From Bordetella genomosp. 9 (lineage in GTDB: Bacteria > Pseudomonadota > Gammaproteobacteria > Burkholderiales > Burkholderiaceae_B): 64,000 bases of DNA. Shown one piece after another: positions 1 to 12,563 of this stretch; position 1 is the first letter of the stretch; each line of letters starts with the position of its first letter. Below the pieces are notes generated by a model. It saw nothing but the letters and a program-made list of their open reading frames with translations. It was not told the DNA's origin and made no database searches. Position numbers and translations under genes: made by a program. Where the stretch lies: positions 1,488,001 to 1,552,000 of the forward strand of contig NZ_CP021109.1 of NCBI RefSeq assembly GCF_002119725.1. Reading direction: 5' to 3'.

Positions 1-95
1 TTGCGCCAGTTGTCGACGGTCTGGGCCGAGGCTGCACCGGAGGCCGTAACGGCGGCAAACGCGAGCGCCAGAGCGAATTTGGAGGGTTTGTTCAT
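1..95 (-). CDS. ompA: OmpA family outer membrane protein, N-terminal fragment
   Basis: Only the first 31 codons lie in the window. They encode a classic Sec signal peptide: MNKPSK start, a hydrophobic Ala/Leu/Val stretch, and cleavage after an ASA motif before QTVDNWR. This closely resembles the Bordetella OmpA precursor as I remember it, and ompA next to gyrA-serC is the Bordetella arrangement. OmpA is an abundant beta-barrel porin-like protein whose C-terminal domain binds peptidoglycan; that part is outside the window. A good ribosome binding site (AGGAG at 101-105) precedes the ATG, and a sigma-70 promoter lies about 75 nt upstream. The gene is divergent from gyrA. The family call rests on the signal peptide and context only. 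Confidence 0.72.
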   Translation of the reverse strand, partial: MNKPSKFALALAFAAVTASGAASAQTVDNWR

Positions 96-592
96 GTTTC
101 TCCTCGTTGAGCTTGAAGCTGGATAAGTGACTCGCAGCGAACCCCCGCCGCTATCAGGAAAACGGGGCCAGTATAGCAACGCCAAGAACAGGTTCAAAGG
201 ATTGCGACTGGGTTTCCTGCGTGCTGGAAACAATCTTAAGGCATTTGTCGTGCACTGGCCCGCGCATTCATGCCGGACTGGACCATTTCGCCGCCCAGTC
301 CTTGCCCTATGTTGGTTTTTGGCAACAGGCCGGGAAGCGTCGCGAAACCGCCATGGATGAGCACGGCGGCCCCGGGCCAACCCGTTTCCGGCCCCGCCGC
401 CGGAGGCGGCTGCGGCGATTGGAATGATAGAATTTCCTGTTTCCCCGACGCATGCCGCACTCGCGTCCGCGGCTTCAGGTCGTTCCAGACCTGCCCGCGA
501 ACCGGACCGTGCGGCGGTCGGGGCCAGGTCGTCTGGCCGCCGGCGGTCGCCATGGGGCCACGGCTTCAATCGAGTCGCCACTGCTTATATAT
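96..592. other. ompA-gyrA divergent intergenic region
   Basis: This 497-bp gap separates two divergent genes. The left part carries the ompA promoter and leader. The right part is GC-rich and holds a TAGAAT hexamer at 428-433 that could be the gyrA -10 element, although no good -35 is visible 17 bp upstream. Open frames crossing the region have no recognisable product and I regard them as chance. I see no tRNA, repeat or terminator here. Confidence 0.5.
170..197 (-). promoter_or_regulatory. Sigma-70 promoter of ompA
   Basis: Read on the minus strand, a TTGAAC -35 box (192-197) and a TATACT -10 box (170-175) are separated by 16 bp. Transcription would start near 163 and give a 5' leader of roughly 68 nt before the ompA ATG at 95, a plausible length for an outer-membrane-protein mRNA. 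Seen in sequence; not experimentally tested. Confidence 0.55.
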
Positions 593-3279
<2,687 letters not shown>

Positions 3280-3283
<4 letters not shown>

Positions 3284-4413
3284 TGGCGCGTCTGTGGAAT
3301 TTCTCGGCGGGGCCGTCGGCGCTGCCCGAGGCGGTGCTCAGGCAGGCCGCCGAAGAGATGCTCGATTGGCATGGCAGCGGCGTGTCCGTGATGGAGATGA
3401 GCCATCGCGGCAAGCACTTCGTCCAGATCTGCGACGAGGCGGAACAGGATCTGCGCGAGCTGCTCGGCGTGTCGGACGATTACGCCGTGCTCTTCATGCA
3501 GGGCGGCGCGACGGCCGAAAACGCCATCGTCCCCATGAACCTGATCGGCCGGCGCGGCGCCGGCGCGGCGGACTATGTGCTGACCGGCCAGTGGTCGGTC
3601 AAGTCGCACAAGGAAGCCGCCAAGTACGGGGACGTGCACGTCGCGGCCTCCAGCGGCAGCGAGACCGAGCTGGACGGCAAAACGCAAAAGCCCTGGACCT
3701 GGGTGCCGCCGGTCGAAACCTGGAAGGTCCGCAAGAACGCTGCCTACCTGCATTTCTGCAGCAACGAAACCATCGGCGGCGTGGAAATCGCGGACTGGCC
3801 CACGGCCGGGCAATTGGGCGTGGATGACGTTCCGCTGGTCGTCGATGCCTCGTCCCATTTCCTGTCGCGCCATCTGGATGTGTCGCGCACTGGCATGGTC
3901 TACGCAGGCGCGCAGAAGAACGCGGGCCCGGCGGGCGTGACGGTCGTGGTGATCCGCCGCGACATGATCGGCCATGCCTTGCCCATCTGCCCTTCCGCCT
4001 TCGACTACGCCAATGTGGCGCCGGAGCATTCTCGCTTCAATACGCCGCCCACCTATGCGATCTATATCGCCGGCCTGGTGTTCAAGTGGATCAAGGCGCA
4101 GGGCGGCGTGGCGGCGATGGAACGCATGAACATTGCGAAGTCCGAGCTGCTGTACGGTTACCTGGACAACTCCGGCTTTTACCGCAATCCCGTCCACGCG
4201 CCTGCGCGTTCGCGCATGAACGTGCCATTCGTCCTGGCCGACGAATCGCTCAACGACGCTTTCCTGAAGGGCGCCGACGAGGCGGGGCTGACCCAGCTGA
4301 AGGGGCACAAGAGCGTGGGCGGCATGCGGGCGTCCATCTACAACGCGGTGCCCCTGGAGGCGGTGCAGGCGCTCGTGGCCTATATGCAGGACTTCGAGCG
4401 ACGCCATGGCTGA
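3280..4413 (+). CDS. serC: Phosphoserine aminotransferase
   Basis: SerC converts 3-phosphohydroxypyruvate and glutamate to 3-phosphoserine and 2-oxoglutarate in serine synthesis, and also serves pyridoxal phosphate synthesis. The N-terminus has the family signature [11 protein letters not shown]; the PLP-binding lysine is in [11 protein letters not shown] (Lys213 counted from 3280). Length (377 aa) is near the family norm of about 360. Two adjacent ATGs (3280 and 3283) are possible: the GGAGG at 3274-3278 is better spaced for 3283, while 3280 gives an ATGA overlap with the gyrA stop. The end overlaps pheA by 8 bp, so gyrA-serC-pheA looks co-translated. Confidence 0.96.
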
Positions 4414-5491
4414 TTCCCTCGCCGACAAACTGCGGCCCTTGCGTGAGCGCATCGACGCGATCGACGCGCAGATTCTGGAATTGCTGACACAGCGCGCGCG
4501 GACGGCGATGGAGGTGGGCGAGGTGAAGCACGCCGAAAATGCCGACGGGCCCGTGTTGCGGCCGGACCGCGAATCCGAAGTGGTCCGCCGCCTCCAGCAG
4601 CTGAACAACGGGCCGCTGCCGCGCGAGGCGGTGGCCGCCATCTGGACAGAGATCGTGTCCGCGTGCCGGGGCCTGGAGCGCGGCCTGACGCTCGCCTACC
4701 TGGGGCCGGAAGGCTCCTATTCGGAACAGGCCGCGCTCGAGCATTTCGGTCATGCCGTCAACAAACTGCCGTGCCCGTCCTTCGACGAGGTTTTCCGCGC
4801 TTTGGAGGCGGGGCAGGCGGACGTCGGTATGGTGCCGGTGGAAAATTCCACCGAAGGCGCGGTCAATCGGACGCTCGATCTGCTGCTCAATACCACGCTG
4901 ACGGTGATGGGCGAGCGCTCCTTGGTGATCCGCCACTGTCTGATGTCCCAGGACGGCACCATGGACGGCGTGAAGACCGTCATGGCGCATCCGCAGGCGC
5001 TGGCGCAGTGCCAGGTCTGGCTGAGCCGCAATCACCCGGACCTGGCGCGTTCCGCCGCCGCCAGCAACGCCGAGGCGGCGCGCGTCGCGGCGCAGGATCC
5101 GACCGTGGCGGCCATCGCCGGCGAGTCGGCGGCGGCGACCTGGGGATTGCGCGTCGTGAGCGCCGGCATCCAGGACGATCCCCACAATCGCACGCGTTTC
5201 CTGGCGCTGGGTTCGATTCCGTCGCAACCCACCGGCAACGACAAGACCAGCCTGATCCTGGCCGTACCCAATCGTGCGGGCGCTGTCTACGAGATGCTTG
5301 CGCCGCTGGCGGAGAACAAGGTTTCCATGACGCGCTTCGAATCGCGTCCCGCTCGCACGGGCCAGTGGGAATACTATTTTTACGTCGATGTGCTGGGGCA
5401 CGCACAGGATCCGCATGTCGCCCGCGCGTTCGACGCCCTGCGGTCGCAAGTGGCTTTCTTCAAACTTCTCGGCTCCTATCCCGCGCAATGA
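4406..5491 (+). CDS. pheA: Bifunctional chorismate mutase/prephenate dehydratase (P-protein)
   Basis: The protein has three parts: an AroQ-type chorismate mutase (about residues 1-90), a prephenate dehydratase domain (about 95-275, starting [14 protein letters not shown]), and a C-terminal ACT domain. The ACT domain keeps the two phenylalanine-binding motifs, seen as [10 protein letters not shown] and FESRP, so feedback inhibition by phenylalanine is expected. It makes phenylpyruvate from chorismate. Length (361 aa) is normal for the P-protein. It overlaps serC by 8 bp and is followed 60 bp later by hisC, whose product could transaminate the phenylpyruvate. Confidence 0.96.
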   Translation: MADSLADKLRPLRERIDAIDAQILELLTQRARTAMEVGEVKHAENADGPVLRPDRESEVVRRLQQLNNGPLPREAVAAIWTEIVSACRGLERGLTLAYLGPEGSYSEQAALEHFGHAVNKLPCPSFDEVFRALEAGQADVGMVPVENSTEGAVNRTLDLLLNTTLTVMGERSLVIRHCLMSQDGTMDGVKTVMAHPQALAQCQVWLSRNHPDLARSAAASNAEAARVAAQDPTVAAIAGESAAATWGLRVVSAGIQDDPHNRTRFLALGSIPSQPTGNDKTSLILAVPNRAGAVYEMLAPLAENKVSMTRFESRPARTGQWEYYFYVDVLGHAQDPHVARAFDALRSQVAFFKLLGSYPAQ

Positions 5492-5551
5492 AGGCGCCCT
5501 GCGCCGTCGGCGGACGTTTCCGGCCCGCGGCGGCGCGAACGCTCAATCGCT

Positions 5552-6676
5552 ATGACTGACACCCAAAAAACCCTGGCCGCGCCCGTCCACGTGAGCGCGA
5601 TCGCGCCTTACCAGGCGGGCAAGCCCATCGAGGAACTCGCGCGCGAGTTCGGGCTGGACCCGGCCGCCATCGTCAAGCTGGCGTCCAACGAGAATCCGCT
5701 GGGCATGCCGGAGTCGGCGCGCGCCGCCATGCTCGCCGCGGCGTCGTCGCTGGGGCGTTATCCGGACCCCAACGGTTTCGATCTGAAGGCGGCGCTTGCC
5801 CGCCGCTACGATGTCCCCATGGACTGGATCACGCTGGGCAACGGCTCCAACGACATCCTGGAACTGGTGGCGCTGGCCTTGCTGGAGCAGGGCACTTCGG
5901 CGGTCTATGCGCAGCACTCCTTCGCGGTGTACCGCCTGGCGACGCAGGCGCGCGGCGCCCGCCACATCGTCGTGCCGGCGCGCGATTATGGGCATGACCT
6001 GGACGCCATGCTGGCCGCGATCCAGGGCGACACGAGGGTCGTGTTCATCGCCAACCCCAACAACCCGACGGGCACTTTCCTCCCCGCGCCCACCATCCAG
6101 TCTTTCCTGGAGCAGGTGCGCGAGCGGCACGGGGAACGGGTCGTGGTGGTGCTGGACGAGGCCTACAACGAATACCTGGACCCGGAACTGCGCTTCGACA
6201 GCGTGGCATGGGTGCGCAAGTTCCCCAATCTGGTGGTGTCGCGCACTTTCTCCAAGGCCTATGGCCTGGCCGGGCTGCGCGTCGGTTTCGCCACTTCGCA
6301 ACCGGTGCTGACGGATCTTCTCAATCGCGTTCGCCAGCCGTTCAACGTGAACACGCTGGCCCAGGCCGCCGCCGTGGCGGCCTTGCAGGACCGGGACTTT
6401 CTCGAACGCTCGTACCGGGTGAACAAGGAAGGCAAGGCGCAGCTCTGCCAGGCCTTCGATGCCCTCGGGCTGAAGTACGTGCCGAGCTACGGCAATTTCG
6501 TGCTGGTGCGCGTGGGCGATGCGCCACGCATCAACCTGGAGCTGCTCAAGCGAGGCGTCATTGTGCGCCCGGTCGCGGGCGACGGCCTGCCCGAGTGGCT
6601 GCGCGTCAGCATCGGGCTGCCGCAGGAAAACGCCCGCTTCATCGAAGCGCTGACCGCCATTCTGCAGGCGTCATGA
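5552..6676 (+). CDS. hisC: Histidinol-phosphate/aromatic aminotransferase
   Basis: A 374-residue fold-type I PLP aminotransferase of the HisC family. Visible signatures are SNENPLGMP near the N-terminus, FIANPNNPTGTF, and the Schiff-base lysine in SRTFSKAYGLAGLR (Lys235). HisC converts imidazole-acetol phosphate to histidinol phosphate. Its place between pheA and tyrA matches the hisHb gene of the pseudomonad mixed-function supraoperon, whose product also transaminates phenylpyruvate and hydroxyphenylpyruvate; that broader role is inferred here. The stop overlaps the tyrA start. No strong ribosome binding site precedes the ATG. Confidence 0.93.
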   Translation: MTDTQKTLAAPVHVSAIAPYQAGKPIEELAREFGLDPAAIVKLASNENPLGMPESARAAMLAAASSLGRYPDPNGFDLKAALARRYDVPMDWITLGNGSNDILELVALALLEQGTSAVYAQHSFAVYRLATQARGARHIVVPARDYGHDLDAMLAAIQGDTRVVFIANPNNPTGTFLPAPTIQSFLEQVRERHGERVVVVLDEAYNEYLDPELRFDSVAWVRKFPNLVVSRTFSKAYGLAGLRVGFATSQPVLTDLLNRVRQPFNVNTLAQAAAVAALQDRDFLERSYRVNKEGKAQLCQAFDALGLKYVPSYGNFVLVRVGDAPRINLELLKRGVIVRPVAGDGLPEWLRVSIGLPQENARFIEALTAILQAS

Positions 6677-7572
6677 TGGCGACGCCGGCGGATGCGCGGA
6701 GCGGCGATGCGGCGCCGCCGATCCCCGTGCTGGCCGTCGTCGGCGTTGGGCTGATCGGCGGCTCCTTCGCGGCGGCGCTGCGCCGCGCCGGCTTGGTCGG
6801 GCGCGTTCTTGGCGCAGGCCGCAACGGCGCTTCGCTGGCGCGGGCGCGCGAGCTGGGACTGATCGACGACGTCGTAACGGTGGCGCAGGCGGCGGCGCGG
6901 GCGGACCTGATCATGCTCGCCGCGCCGGTAGGCAGTTTCGCGGCCGTTCTTGGCGAAATGGGGACGCTGCTCAAGCCGGGCGCCGTCATCACGGACGCAG
7001 GCAGCACCAAGGCCGAGGTCGTGCGGCACGCCCGGGCTGCCCTTGGCGCGCGTGTCGGCGCGTTCGTCCCCGGACATCCCATCGCGGGCGCCGAGAAGAT
7101 AGGTCCTGACGCGGCGGATCCGGATCTTTATACTGGCCGCAACGTGATCCTCACCCCATTGCCGGAAAACGCCGCGGCTGATGTGGACCGGGTGCGCACC
7201 GCCTGGGAAGCCTGCGGCGCGCGCGTCCTGGACATGGATGCGGACGAGCATGACAGGGTATTGGCGTCCGTCAGTCACATGCCCCATTTTCTGTCGGCCG
7301 TGTACGTGGCGCAGGTTGCACGCAGCGCGGACAGCGCACAGCGTTTGGCCGTGGCCGGCAGCGGGTTTCGCGATTTCACGCGCATTGCCGCCGGCTCGCC
7401 GGAAATGTGGCGCGACATTTTCCTGTCGAACCGCCCGGCCATGAAGGCGGAATTGGCGGCAGTCCGCGCGGTGCTGGATGAGGCCGAGCGCGCGCTGGAT
7501 GCGGGCGATGCCGAGCGGCTGGAAGGCCTGCTGGATGAAGCCGCCCGCTTCCGGCGGGGATGGAAAGCGTAG
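6673..7572 (+). CDS. tyrA: Prephenate dehydrogenase
   Basis: A 299-residue NAD(P)-dependent dehydrogenase that oxidatively decarboxylates prephenate to 4-hydroxyphenylpyruvate for tyrosine synthesis. The N-terminal nucleotide site reads [11 protein letters not shown], and the substrate region includes [10 protein letters not shown] and [13 protein letters not shown]. No chorismate mutase or ACT domain is fused, unlike enteric TyrA. Two ATGs (6673, 6676) overlap the hisC stop; I give the first. In Pseudomonas the homologous domain can be fused to the EPSP synthase; here tyrA and aroA are separate with a 112-bp gap. Confidence 0.94.
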   Translation: MMATPADARSGDAAPPIPVLAVVGVGLIGGSFAAALRRAGLVGRVLGAGRNGASLARARELGLIDDVVTVAQAAARADLIMLAAPVGSFAAVLGEMGTLLKPGAVITDAGSTKAEVVRHARAALGARVGAFVPGHPIAGAEKIGPDAADPDLYTGRNVILTPLPENAAADVDRVRTAWEACGARVLDMDADEHDRVLASVSHMPHFLSAVYVAQVARSADSAQRLAVAGSGFRDFTRIAAGSPEMWRDIFLSNRPAMKAELAAVRAVLDEAERALDAGDAERLEGLLDEAARFRRGWKA

Positions 7573-7684
7573 CGTCAGGCAGCGAGGCGCGCCGCCCGCG
7601 GCCGGGGAAGGCCCGCAGCCGCCCGGCGTGAAAGGGCGATGCGGCGGCGCGGAACAAATTGGTGTGCGTAAGGAGAAGGTTTAC

Positions 7685-9019
7685 ATGAGCGCAGCTTCTT
7701 ATCTCGATCTGCCGCGAGCGGGCCGCGCCCGCGGCGCGGTATCGCTGCCGGGCTCCAAAAGCATATCGAACCGGGTGCTTCTGCTCGCGTCGCTGGCGGA
7801 AGGCACCACCGAAATCACTGGCCTGCTGGATTCCGACGATACGCGGGTGATGCTCGCAGCGCTGCGCGCCCTGGGCATCGACGTGCGGGCGCAGGGCGGG
7901 GACAGCGTGTCGGTGCGGGGAGCCGCGCGGTTCCCGGCTTCTGCGGCCGAGCTTTTCCTGGGCAACGCCGGGACCGCTGTGCGGCCGCTGACGGCCGCCC
8001 TGGCCCTGATGGGCGGCGACTATACGGTGTCCGGCGTGCCGCGCATGCACGAACGTCCCATCGGCGATCTGGTGGACGCCCTGCGGGCGCTTGGCGCGAC
8101 CGTCGATTACACGGGCCGCGAAGGATATCCGCCGCTGCGCATCGGCCGCGGCTCACTGGCCGGCGACGGTACGGTCCGCATGCCCGGCGCGGTCTCCAGC
8201 CAGTTCCTGACAGCCATGCTGCTGGCGGCCCCGCTGTACACCCAGGCGCGAGGCACGCCGCTGGTGATCGAAATCGTCGGCGAGCTGATCTCCAAGCCCT
8301 ATATCGACATCACCTTGAACCTGATGGCGCGTTACGGCGTGACGGTGCAGCGCGACGACTGGGCGCGCTTCACCGTGCCCGCAGGCGCCGCCTATCGCAG
8401 CCCCGGCCGCATCGCGGTGGAAGGCGATGCGTCTTCCGCGTCGTATTTCCTGGCGTTGGGCGCCATTGGCGGCGGCCCCGTGCGCGTACAGGGCGTGGGG
8501 CGCGACAGCATCCAGGGCGACGTCGCCTTCACCCGCACGTTGGAGGCCATGGGGGCGGACATCCAGGCCGGGCCCGACTGGATCGAGGCGCGCGGCGTCA
8601 ACGTGGCGCGCGGCGAGCGTTTGCGAGCGTTCGACGCGGACTTCAATCTGATCCCGGATGCCGCCATGACGGCCGCCGCGCTGGCCCTGTTCGCCGACGG
8701 CCCCTGCCGGCTGCGCAATATCGGCAGCTGGCGGGTGAAGGAAACGGACCGCATTCACGCGATGCAGACCGAACTGGCCAAACTGGGCGCGCAAGTTGCG
8801 TCCGGCGCCGATTGGCTGGAGGTCGTTCCGCCGGGGCCCGGGCAATGGCGCGACGCGGAGATCGGCACCTGGGACGATCACCGGATGGCGATGTCGATGT
8901 CGCTGGCCGCCTTCGGCCCGGCGGCGGTGCGCATACTGGACCCCGGTTGCGTAAGCAAGACCTTTCCAACGTATTTCGACGTTTATGCCGGCCTGGTCGG
9001 CGGCGAGGAGCGTCCATGA
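7685..9019 (+). CDS. aroA: 3-phosphoshikimate 1-carboxyvinyltransferase (EPSP synthase)
   Basis: AroA joins shikimate-3-phosphate and phosphoenolpyruvate to make EPSP, the sixth step of the shikimate pathway. The 444-residue protein starts with the substrate motif [10 protein letters not shown] (Lys25, Ser26, Arg30) and has [13 protein letters not shown] with Gly96 and Pro101, the pattern of the glyphosate-sensitive class I enzymes. The start at 7685 is supported by an AGGAG at 7671-7675, nine bases upstream; the open frame extends further upstream without homology. The stop codon overlaps the cmk start by 4 bp. Confidence 0.97.
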   Translation: MSAASYLDLPRAGRARGAVSLPGSKSISNRVLLLASLAEGTTEITGLLDSDDTRVMLAALRALGIDVRAQGGDSVSVRGAARFPASAAELFLGNAGTAVRPLTAALALMGGDYTVSGVPRMHERPIGDLVDALRALGATVDYTGREGYPPLRIGRGSLAGDGTVRMPGAVSSQFLTAMLLAAPLYTQARGTPLVIEIVGELISKPYIDITLNLMARYGVTVQRDDWARFTVPAGAAYRSPGRIAVEGDASSASYFLALGAIGGGPVRVQGVGRDSIQGDVAFTRTLEAMGADIQAGPDWIEARGVNVARGERLRAFDADFNLIPDAAMTAAALALFADGPCRLRNIGSWRVKETDRIHAMQTELAKLGAQVASGADWLEVVPPGPGQWRDAEIGTWDDHRMAMSMSLAAFGPAAVRILDPGCVSKTFPTYFDVYAGLVGGEERP

Positions 9020-9795
9020 TGCAGCCCGAAAGCGCTATGAATTCCCCCGAAAACGACGTCCCGGTCATCGCCATCGACGGACCCACCGCCTCCGGCAAGG
9101 GAACGGTCGCGCATGGCGTCGCCAGGCGGCTGGGCTGGGCGGTGCTCGACAGTGGCGCGCTGTACCGCCTGACCGCGCTTGCGGCCCTGGACCGCGGCAT
9201 TGCCGCCGACGATGAGCCCGCCGTGGCGGAAGTTGCCCGGGCGCTGGCCGCCCGCTTCGAGGGCCCGCACATCTATCTGGACGGCCGCGAGGTCGGCTAC
9301 GACATCCGGCAGGAACGCGTTGGCAACTACGCTTCCCGGGTCGCGGCCTTCGGTTCGGTGCGCCAGGCCTTGCTGGAGCGCCAGCGCGCCTTTCGCCGGC
9401 CTCCGGGCCTGGTCGCCGATGGCCGCGATATGGGGACGGTTGTGTTTCCCGACGCAGCGCTGAAGATATTCCTGGTGGCCGACGTCGCCGCGCGCGCCGA
9501 GAGAAGGCGTAAGCAGTTGATGGAAAAGGGGATTTCCGCTAAACTTGACGACCTTCTGCGAGATATGCGCGAGCGCGACGCCCGCGATACCCAGCGTTCC
9601 GTGGCGCCGCTCGTGCCCGCCAGCGACGCCCGGGTGTTGGATTCGTCCAAGATGACGGCCCAGGAAACGGTGCAAGCCATACTCGATCTCTGGAATGGTC
9701 CGCGCACCGCCGGGCAGCAAAAGCCCGGTGCCGCGGCAGGGTCAGGGAAAGCAAAAGGATTTACCGGTGCCGGCGGGAACATCGCTCCAAGATAG
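9016..9795 (+). CDS. cmk: Cytidylate kinase
   Basis: Cmk phosphorylates CMP and dCMP using ATP. The P-loop is in [13 protein letters not shown] (about residues 18-30), and the CMP-binding region includes DSGALYR and [11 protein letters not shown]. The protein is 259 aa, longer than the typical 220-230 because of a Gly/Ala/Lys-rich C-terminal tail ending NIAPR. Possible starts are ATG 9016, 9019 and 9037; GAGGAG at 9005-9010 fits the first two. It overlaps the aroA stop and precedes rpsA, the usual cmk-rpsA pairing. Confidence 0.95.
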   Translation: MMQPESAMNSPENDVPVIAIDGPTASGKGTVAHGVARRLGWAVLDSGALYRLTALAALDRGIAADDEPAVAEVARALAARFEGPHIYLDGREVGYDIRQERVGNYASRVAAFGSVRQALLERQRAFRRPPGLVADGRDMGTVVFPDAALKIFLVADVAARAERRRKQLMEKGISAKLDDLLRDMRERDARDTQRSVAPLVPASDARVLDSSKMTAQETVQAILDLWNGPRTAGQQKPGAAAGSGKAKGFTGAGGNIAPR

Positions 9796-9891
9796 CGGTG
9801 CGCTTGCCGGTTGTGTTCCACTCCGCTGGCGCGGGCAAACCGCGTTGGCGTGTATATAACCAGGCCGTTCCGGCCTATGGATTTCAATTCA

Positions 9892-11619
9892 ATGTCTTCC
9901 AATCCCTCTACTGCCGTCCTTGAACAAGCCACGGGCGGCGAAAGCTTTGCCGACCTGTTCGCCCAGAGCCTCAAGAACCAGGACATGAAGTCCGGCGAGG
10001 TCATCAGCGCCGAAGTCGTTCGCATCGATCACAACTTCGTCGTCGTCAATGCTGGGCTCAAGTCCGAAGCTTTGATTCCGCTGGAAGAATTCCTGAACGA
10101 CCAGGGCGAACTCGAGGTCAACCCCGGCGACTTCGTCTCGGTGGCCATCGACTCCCTGGAAAACGGCTACGGCGACACCATCCTGTCGCGTGACCGCGCC
10201 AAGCGTCTGTCGGCCTGGCTGCAGCTCGAGCAGGCTTTGGAGAACGGCGAACTCGTCACCGGCACCATCACCGGCAAGGTGAAGGGCGGCCTGACCGTCA
10301 TGACCAACGGCATCCGCGCCTTCCTGCCGGGTTCGCTGGTCGACCTGCGTCCGGTCAAGGACACCACGCCGTACGAAGGCAAGACCCTCGAATTCAAGGT
10401 CATCAAGCTCGATCGCAAGCGCAACAACGTCGTGCTGTCGCGCCGCCAGGTGCTGGAAGCCAGCATGGGCGAAGAGCGCCAGAAGCTGCTCGAAACGCTG
10501 CACGAAGGCGCGATCGTCAAGGGCGTGGTCAAGAACATCACCGACTACGGCGCGTTCGTCGACCTGGGCGGCATCGATGGTCTGCTGCACATCACCGACA
10601 TGGCATGGCGCCGCGTGCGTCACCCCTCCGAGGTCCTGCAGGTGGGCCAGGAAGTGGAAGCCAAGGTCCTCAAGTTCGACCAGGAAAAGAGCCGCGTGTC
10701 GCTGGGCGTCAAGCAGCTGGGCGAAGACCCCTGGGTCGGTCTGGCCCGCCGCTATCCGCAGGGCACCCGTCTGTTCGGCAAGGTCACCAACCTGACCGAC
10801 TACGGCGCGTTCGTGGAAGTGGAAGCCGGCATCGAAGGCCTGGTGCACGTCTCCGAAATGGACTGGACCAACAAGAACGTCGACCCGCGCAAGGTGGTGA
10901 CCCTGGGCGAGGAAGTCGAAGTCATGGTTCTGGAAATCGACGAAGACCGCCGCCGCATCTCGCTGGGCATGAAGCAGTGCCGCCCGAATCCGTGGGAAGA
11001 GTTCGCCACGAACTTCAAGCGCGGCGACAAGGTGCAGGGCGCGATCAAGTCCATCACCGACTTCGGCGTGTTCGTCGGTCTGCCCGGCGGCATCGATGGC
11101 CTGGTGCACCTGTCCGACCTGTCCTGGACGGAAACCGGCGAAGAAGCCGTGCGCAACTTCAAGAAGGGCGACGAGATCGAAGCCGTGGTTCTGGGCATCG
11201 ATACCGACAAGGAACGCATCTCGCTGGGCATCAAGCAGCTGGAAGGCGATCCCTTCAACAACTTCGTTGCTACCCATGACAAGGGCGCCGTGGTCCCGGG
11301 CACGATCAAGTCGGTCGAACCCAAGGGCGCCGTGGTGACGCTGTCGGTGGACGTGGAAGGCTACCTGCGCGCTTCCGAGATCTCCTCGGGCCGCGTGGAA
11401 GATGCTACGACCGTCCTGAACGTCGGCGACAACATCGAAGCCATGATCGTCAACGTCGATCGCAAGACGCGTTCGATCCAGTTGTCCATCAAGGCTCGCG
11501 ACAACGCCGAAACCGCCGATACGATCGCGCGCATGTCGGAAGCCAGCGCTTCGTCGGGCACCACCAACCTGGGCGCCCTGCTGAAGGCCAAGCTGGACCA
11601 ACAGCGCAACGACGGTTAA
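9892..11619 (+). CDS. rpsA: 30S ribosomal protein S1
   Basis: S1 helps the 30S subunit bind mRNAs, especially those with structured or weak leaders. The 575-residue protein contains six S1 (OB-fold) repeats; the last four are easily seen from their repeated TDYGAFV/TDFGVFV and HISDMxW-like segments, with two more degenerate copies at the N-terminus. The start at 9892 (MSSNPSTA) matches related proteins; an in-frame ATG at 9877 adds five residues. Highly expressed codon choice (GAC, AAC, CGC, CTG) is evident. ihfB follows after 6 bp, as in most proteobacteria. Confidence 0.97.
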   Translation: MSSNPSTAVLEQATGGESFADLFAQSLKNQDMKSGEVISAEVVRIDHNFVVVNAGLKSEALIPLEEFLNDQGELEVNPGDFVSVAIDSLENGYGDTILSRDRAKRLSAWLQLEQALENGELVTGTITGKVKGGLTVMTNGIRAFLPGSLVDLRPVKDTTPYEGKTLEFKVIKLDRKRNNVVLSRRQVLEASMGEERQKLLETLHEGAIVKGVVKNITDYGAFVDLGGIDGLLHITDMAWRRVRHPSEVLQVGQEVEAKVLKFDQEKSRVSLGVKQLGEDPWVGLARRYPQGTRLFGKVTNLTDYGAFVEVEAGIEGLVHVSEMDWTNKNVDPRKVVTLGEEVEVMVLEIDEDRRRISLGMKQCRPNPWEEFATNFKRGDKVQGAIKSITDFGVFVGLPGGIDGLVHLSDLSWTETGEEAVRNFKKGDEIEAVVLGIDTDKERISLGIKQLEGDPFNNFVATHDKGAVVPGTIKSVEPKGAVVTLSVDVEGYLRASEISSGRVEDATTVLNVGDNIEAMIVNVDRKTRSIQLSIKARDNAETADTIARMSEASASSGTTNLGALLKAKLDQQRNDG

Positions 11620-11625
11620 ATCGTC

Positions 11626-12012
11626 GTGACCAAGTCGGAGCTTATCGCCGCCTTGGCGGCCCGCTATCCCCAGCTGGCCGCCCGCGATACCGATTACGCC
11701 GTCAAGACGGTGCTCGATGCGATGGCCCAGGCGCTTGCCGCTGGCCAACGCATCGAAATCCGCGGTTTTGGCAGCTTTTCGCTATCGCGGCGGTCGCCCC
11801 GCATCGGACGCAATCCGAAGTCGGGCGAGCAGGTGCTGGTGCCGGGCAAGCAGGTGCCGCACTTCAAGGCGGGCAAGGAATTGCGGGAGCGGGTCGATCT
11901 GGACGGCAATAACAACGAGGGCGCCCCCTCGTCGAAGTCCTCCTCGTCGGACACCTCCAGCGATACCGTCGAAGCCGCGGTGTCGGGCGTCCGCGCCCAC
12001 GCGATGCTCTGA
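11626..12012 (+). CDS. ihfB: Integration host factor subunit beta
   Basis: IHF-beta pairs with IHF-alpha to bend DNA at specific sites and acts in transcription, replication and recombination. The core 1-95 has the family features [19 protein letters not shown], the beta-arm [14 protein letters not shown] and [12 protein letters not shown]. The protein is 128 aa; the extra Ser/Asp/Asn-rich tail of about 30 residues exceeds the E. coli 94-aa form and has no recognised function. Translation starts at GTG 11626 with no good ribosome binding site, suggesting coupling to rpsA, which ends 6 bp upstream. A strong terminator follows. Confidence 0.95.
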   Translation: MTKSELIAALAARYPQLAARDTDYAVKTVLDAMAQALAAGQRIEIRGFGSFSLSRRSPRIGRNPKSGEQVLVPGKQVPHFKAGKELRERVDLDGNNNEGAPSSKSSSSDTSSDTVEAAVSGVRAHAML

Positions 12013-12071
12013 TCGCGCGGCGGCCATCCGTTGCCGCCGCGCCGGTCCCGCCGGTCTGTCGTTATCCAAGA

Positions 12072-12097
12072 AGCCGCCTTCATGGCGGCTTTTTTTG
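12072..12097 (+). terminator. Rho-independent terminator after ihfB
   Basis: A 7-bp perfect stem, AGCCGCC / GGCGGCT, with the loop TTCAT is followed by a run of seven T. It lies 60 bp after the ihfB stop and closes the gyrA-to-ihfB transcription unit. Confidence 0.9.
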
Positions 12098-12176
12098 GTC
12101 GTCACGGAAGGCGCCCGCCGATCGATGGGTCCGGCGCGCTTACAATCTCGATACTGAACCCTCTGGAGCTCGCGTC

Positions 12177-12500
12177 ATGCGCTATCTTGTCTGGGTGCTG
12201 CGACTCGCTGTGTTCGTCGCGGTGCTGATGTTCGCGCTCAAGAACACCAACCCCGTCCAGGTCAATTTCTACGGCGACTACATCATGCATGATGTGCCGC
12301 TGATCGTCGTCATGCTGGTCACTTTCGTGGTGGGCGCCATCTTCGGTTTGCTGCTGACCGTGCCGGCCTCGATGCGCCGCCGGCGCGAGGCCCTGCGTCT
12401 GCGCCGCGAGGTGGAGCGGCTGCAGGCCGCGATGAACAACCAGCCTTCGCAAGCGGGTGACGTGCCGCCCGAAACCATCGCTCCCATGTCGCCCCTGTGA
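12177..12500 (+). CDS. lapA: LPS assembly protein A (LapA, DUF1049)
   Basis: A 107-residue inner-membrane protein with two hydrophobic helices (about residues 4-20 and 40-62) and a cytoplasmic basic helix (RRRREALRLRREVERLQ) predicted to be coiled. The LKNTNPVQVNF motif between the helices is typical of the LapA family. With LapB it belongs to the system that controls LPS synthesis by regulating LpxC proteolysis through FtsH; this is known from E. coli and inferred here from the lapA-lapB pairing. A TACAAT hexamer at 12141-12146 may be its -10 element. Confidence 0.86.
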   Translation: MRYLVWVLRLAVFVAVLMFALKNTNPVQVNFYGDYIMHDVPLIVVMLVTFVVGAIFGLLLTVPASMRRRREALRLRREVERLQAAMNNQPSQAGDVPPETIAPMSPL

Positions 12501-12563
12501 TGCGATCGCACCATACTTCCATCGCGCCCGCGGGCGTGTCCGACATCTGCGAGAACGAGCGCC

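Noticed and set aside
9889..11748. 619-codon open frame on the minus strand opposite rpsA
   Set aside because: Same artefact of codon bias in a highly expressed gene; no start signals or homology.
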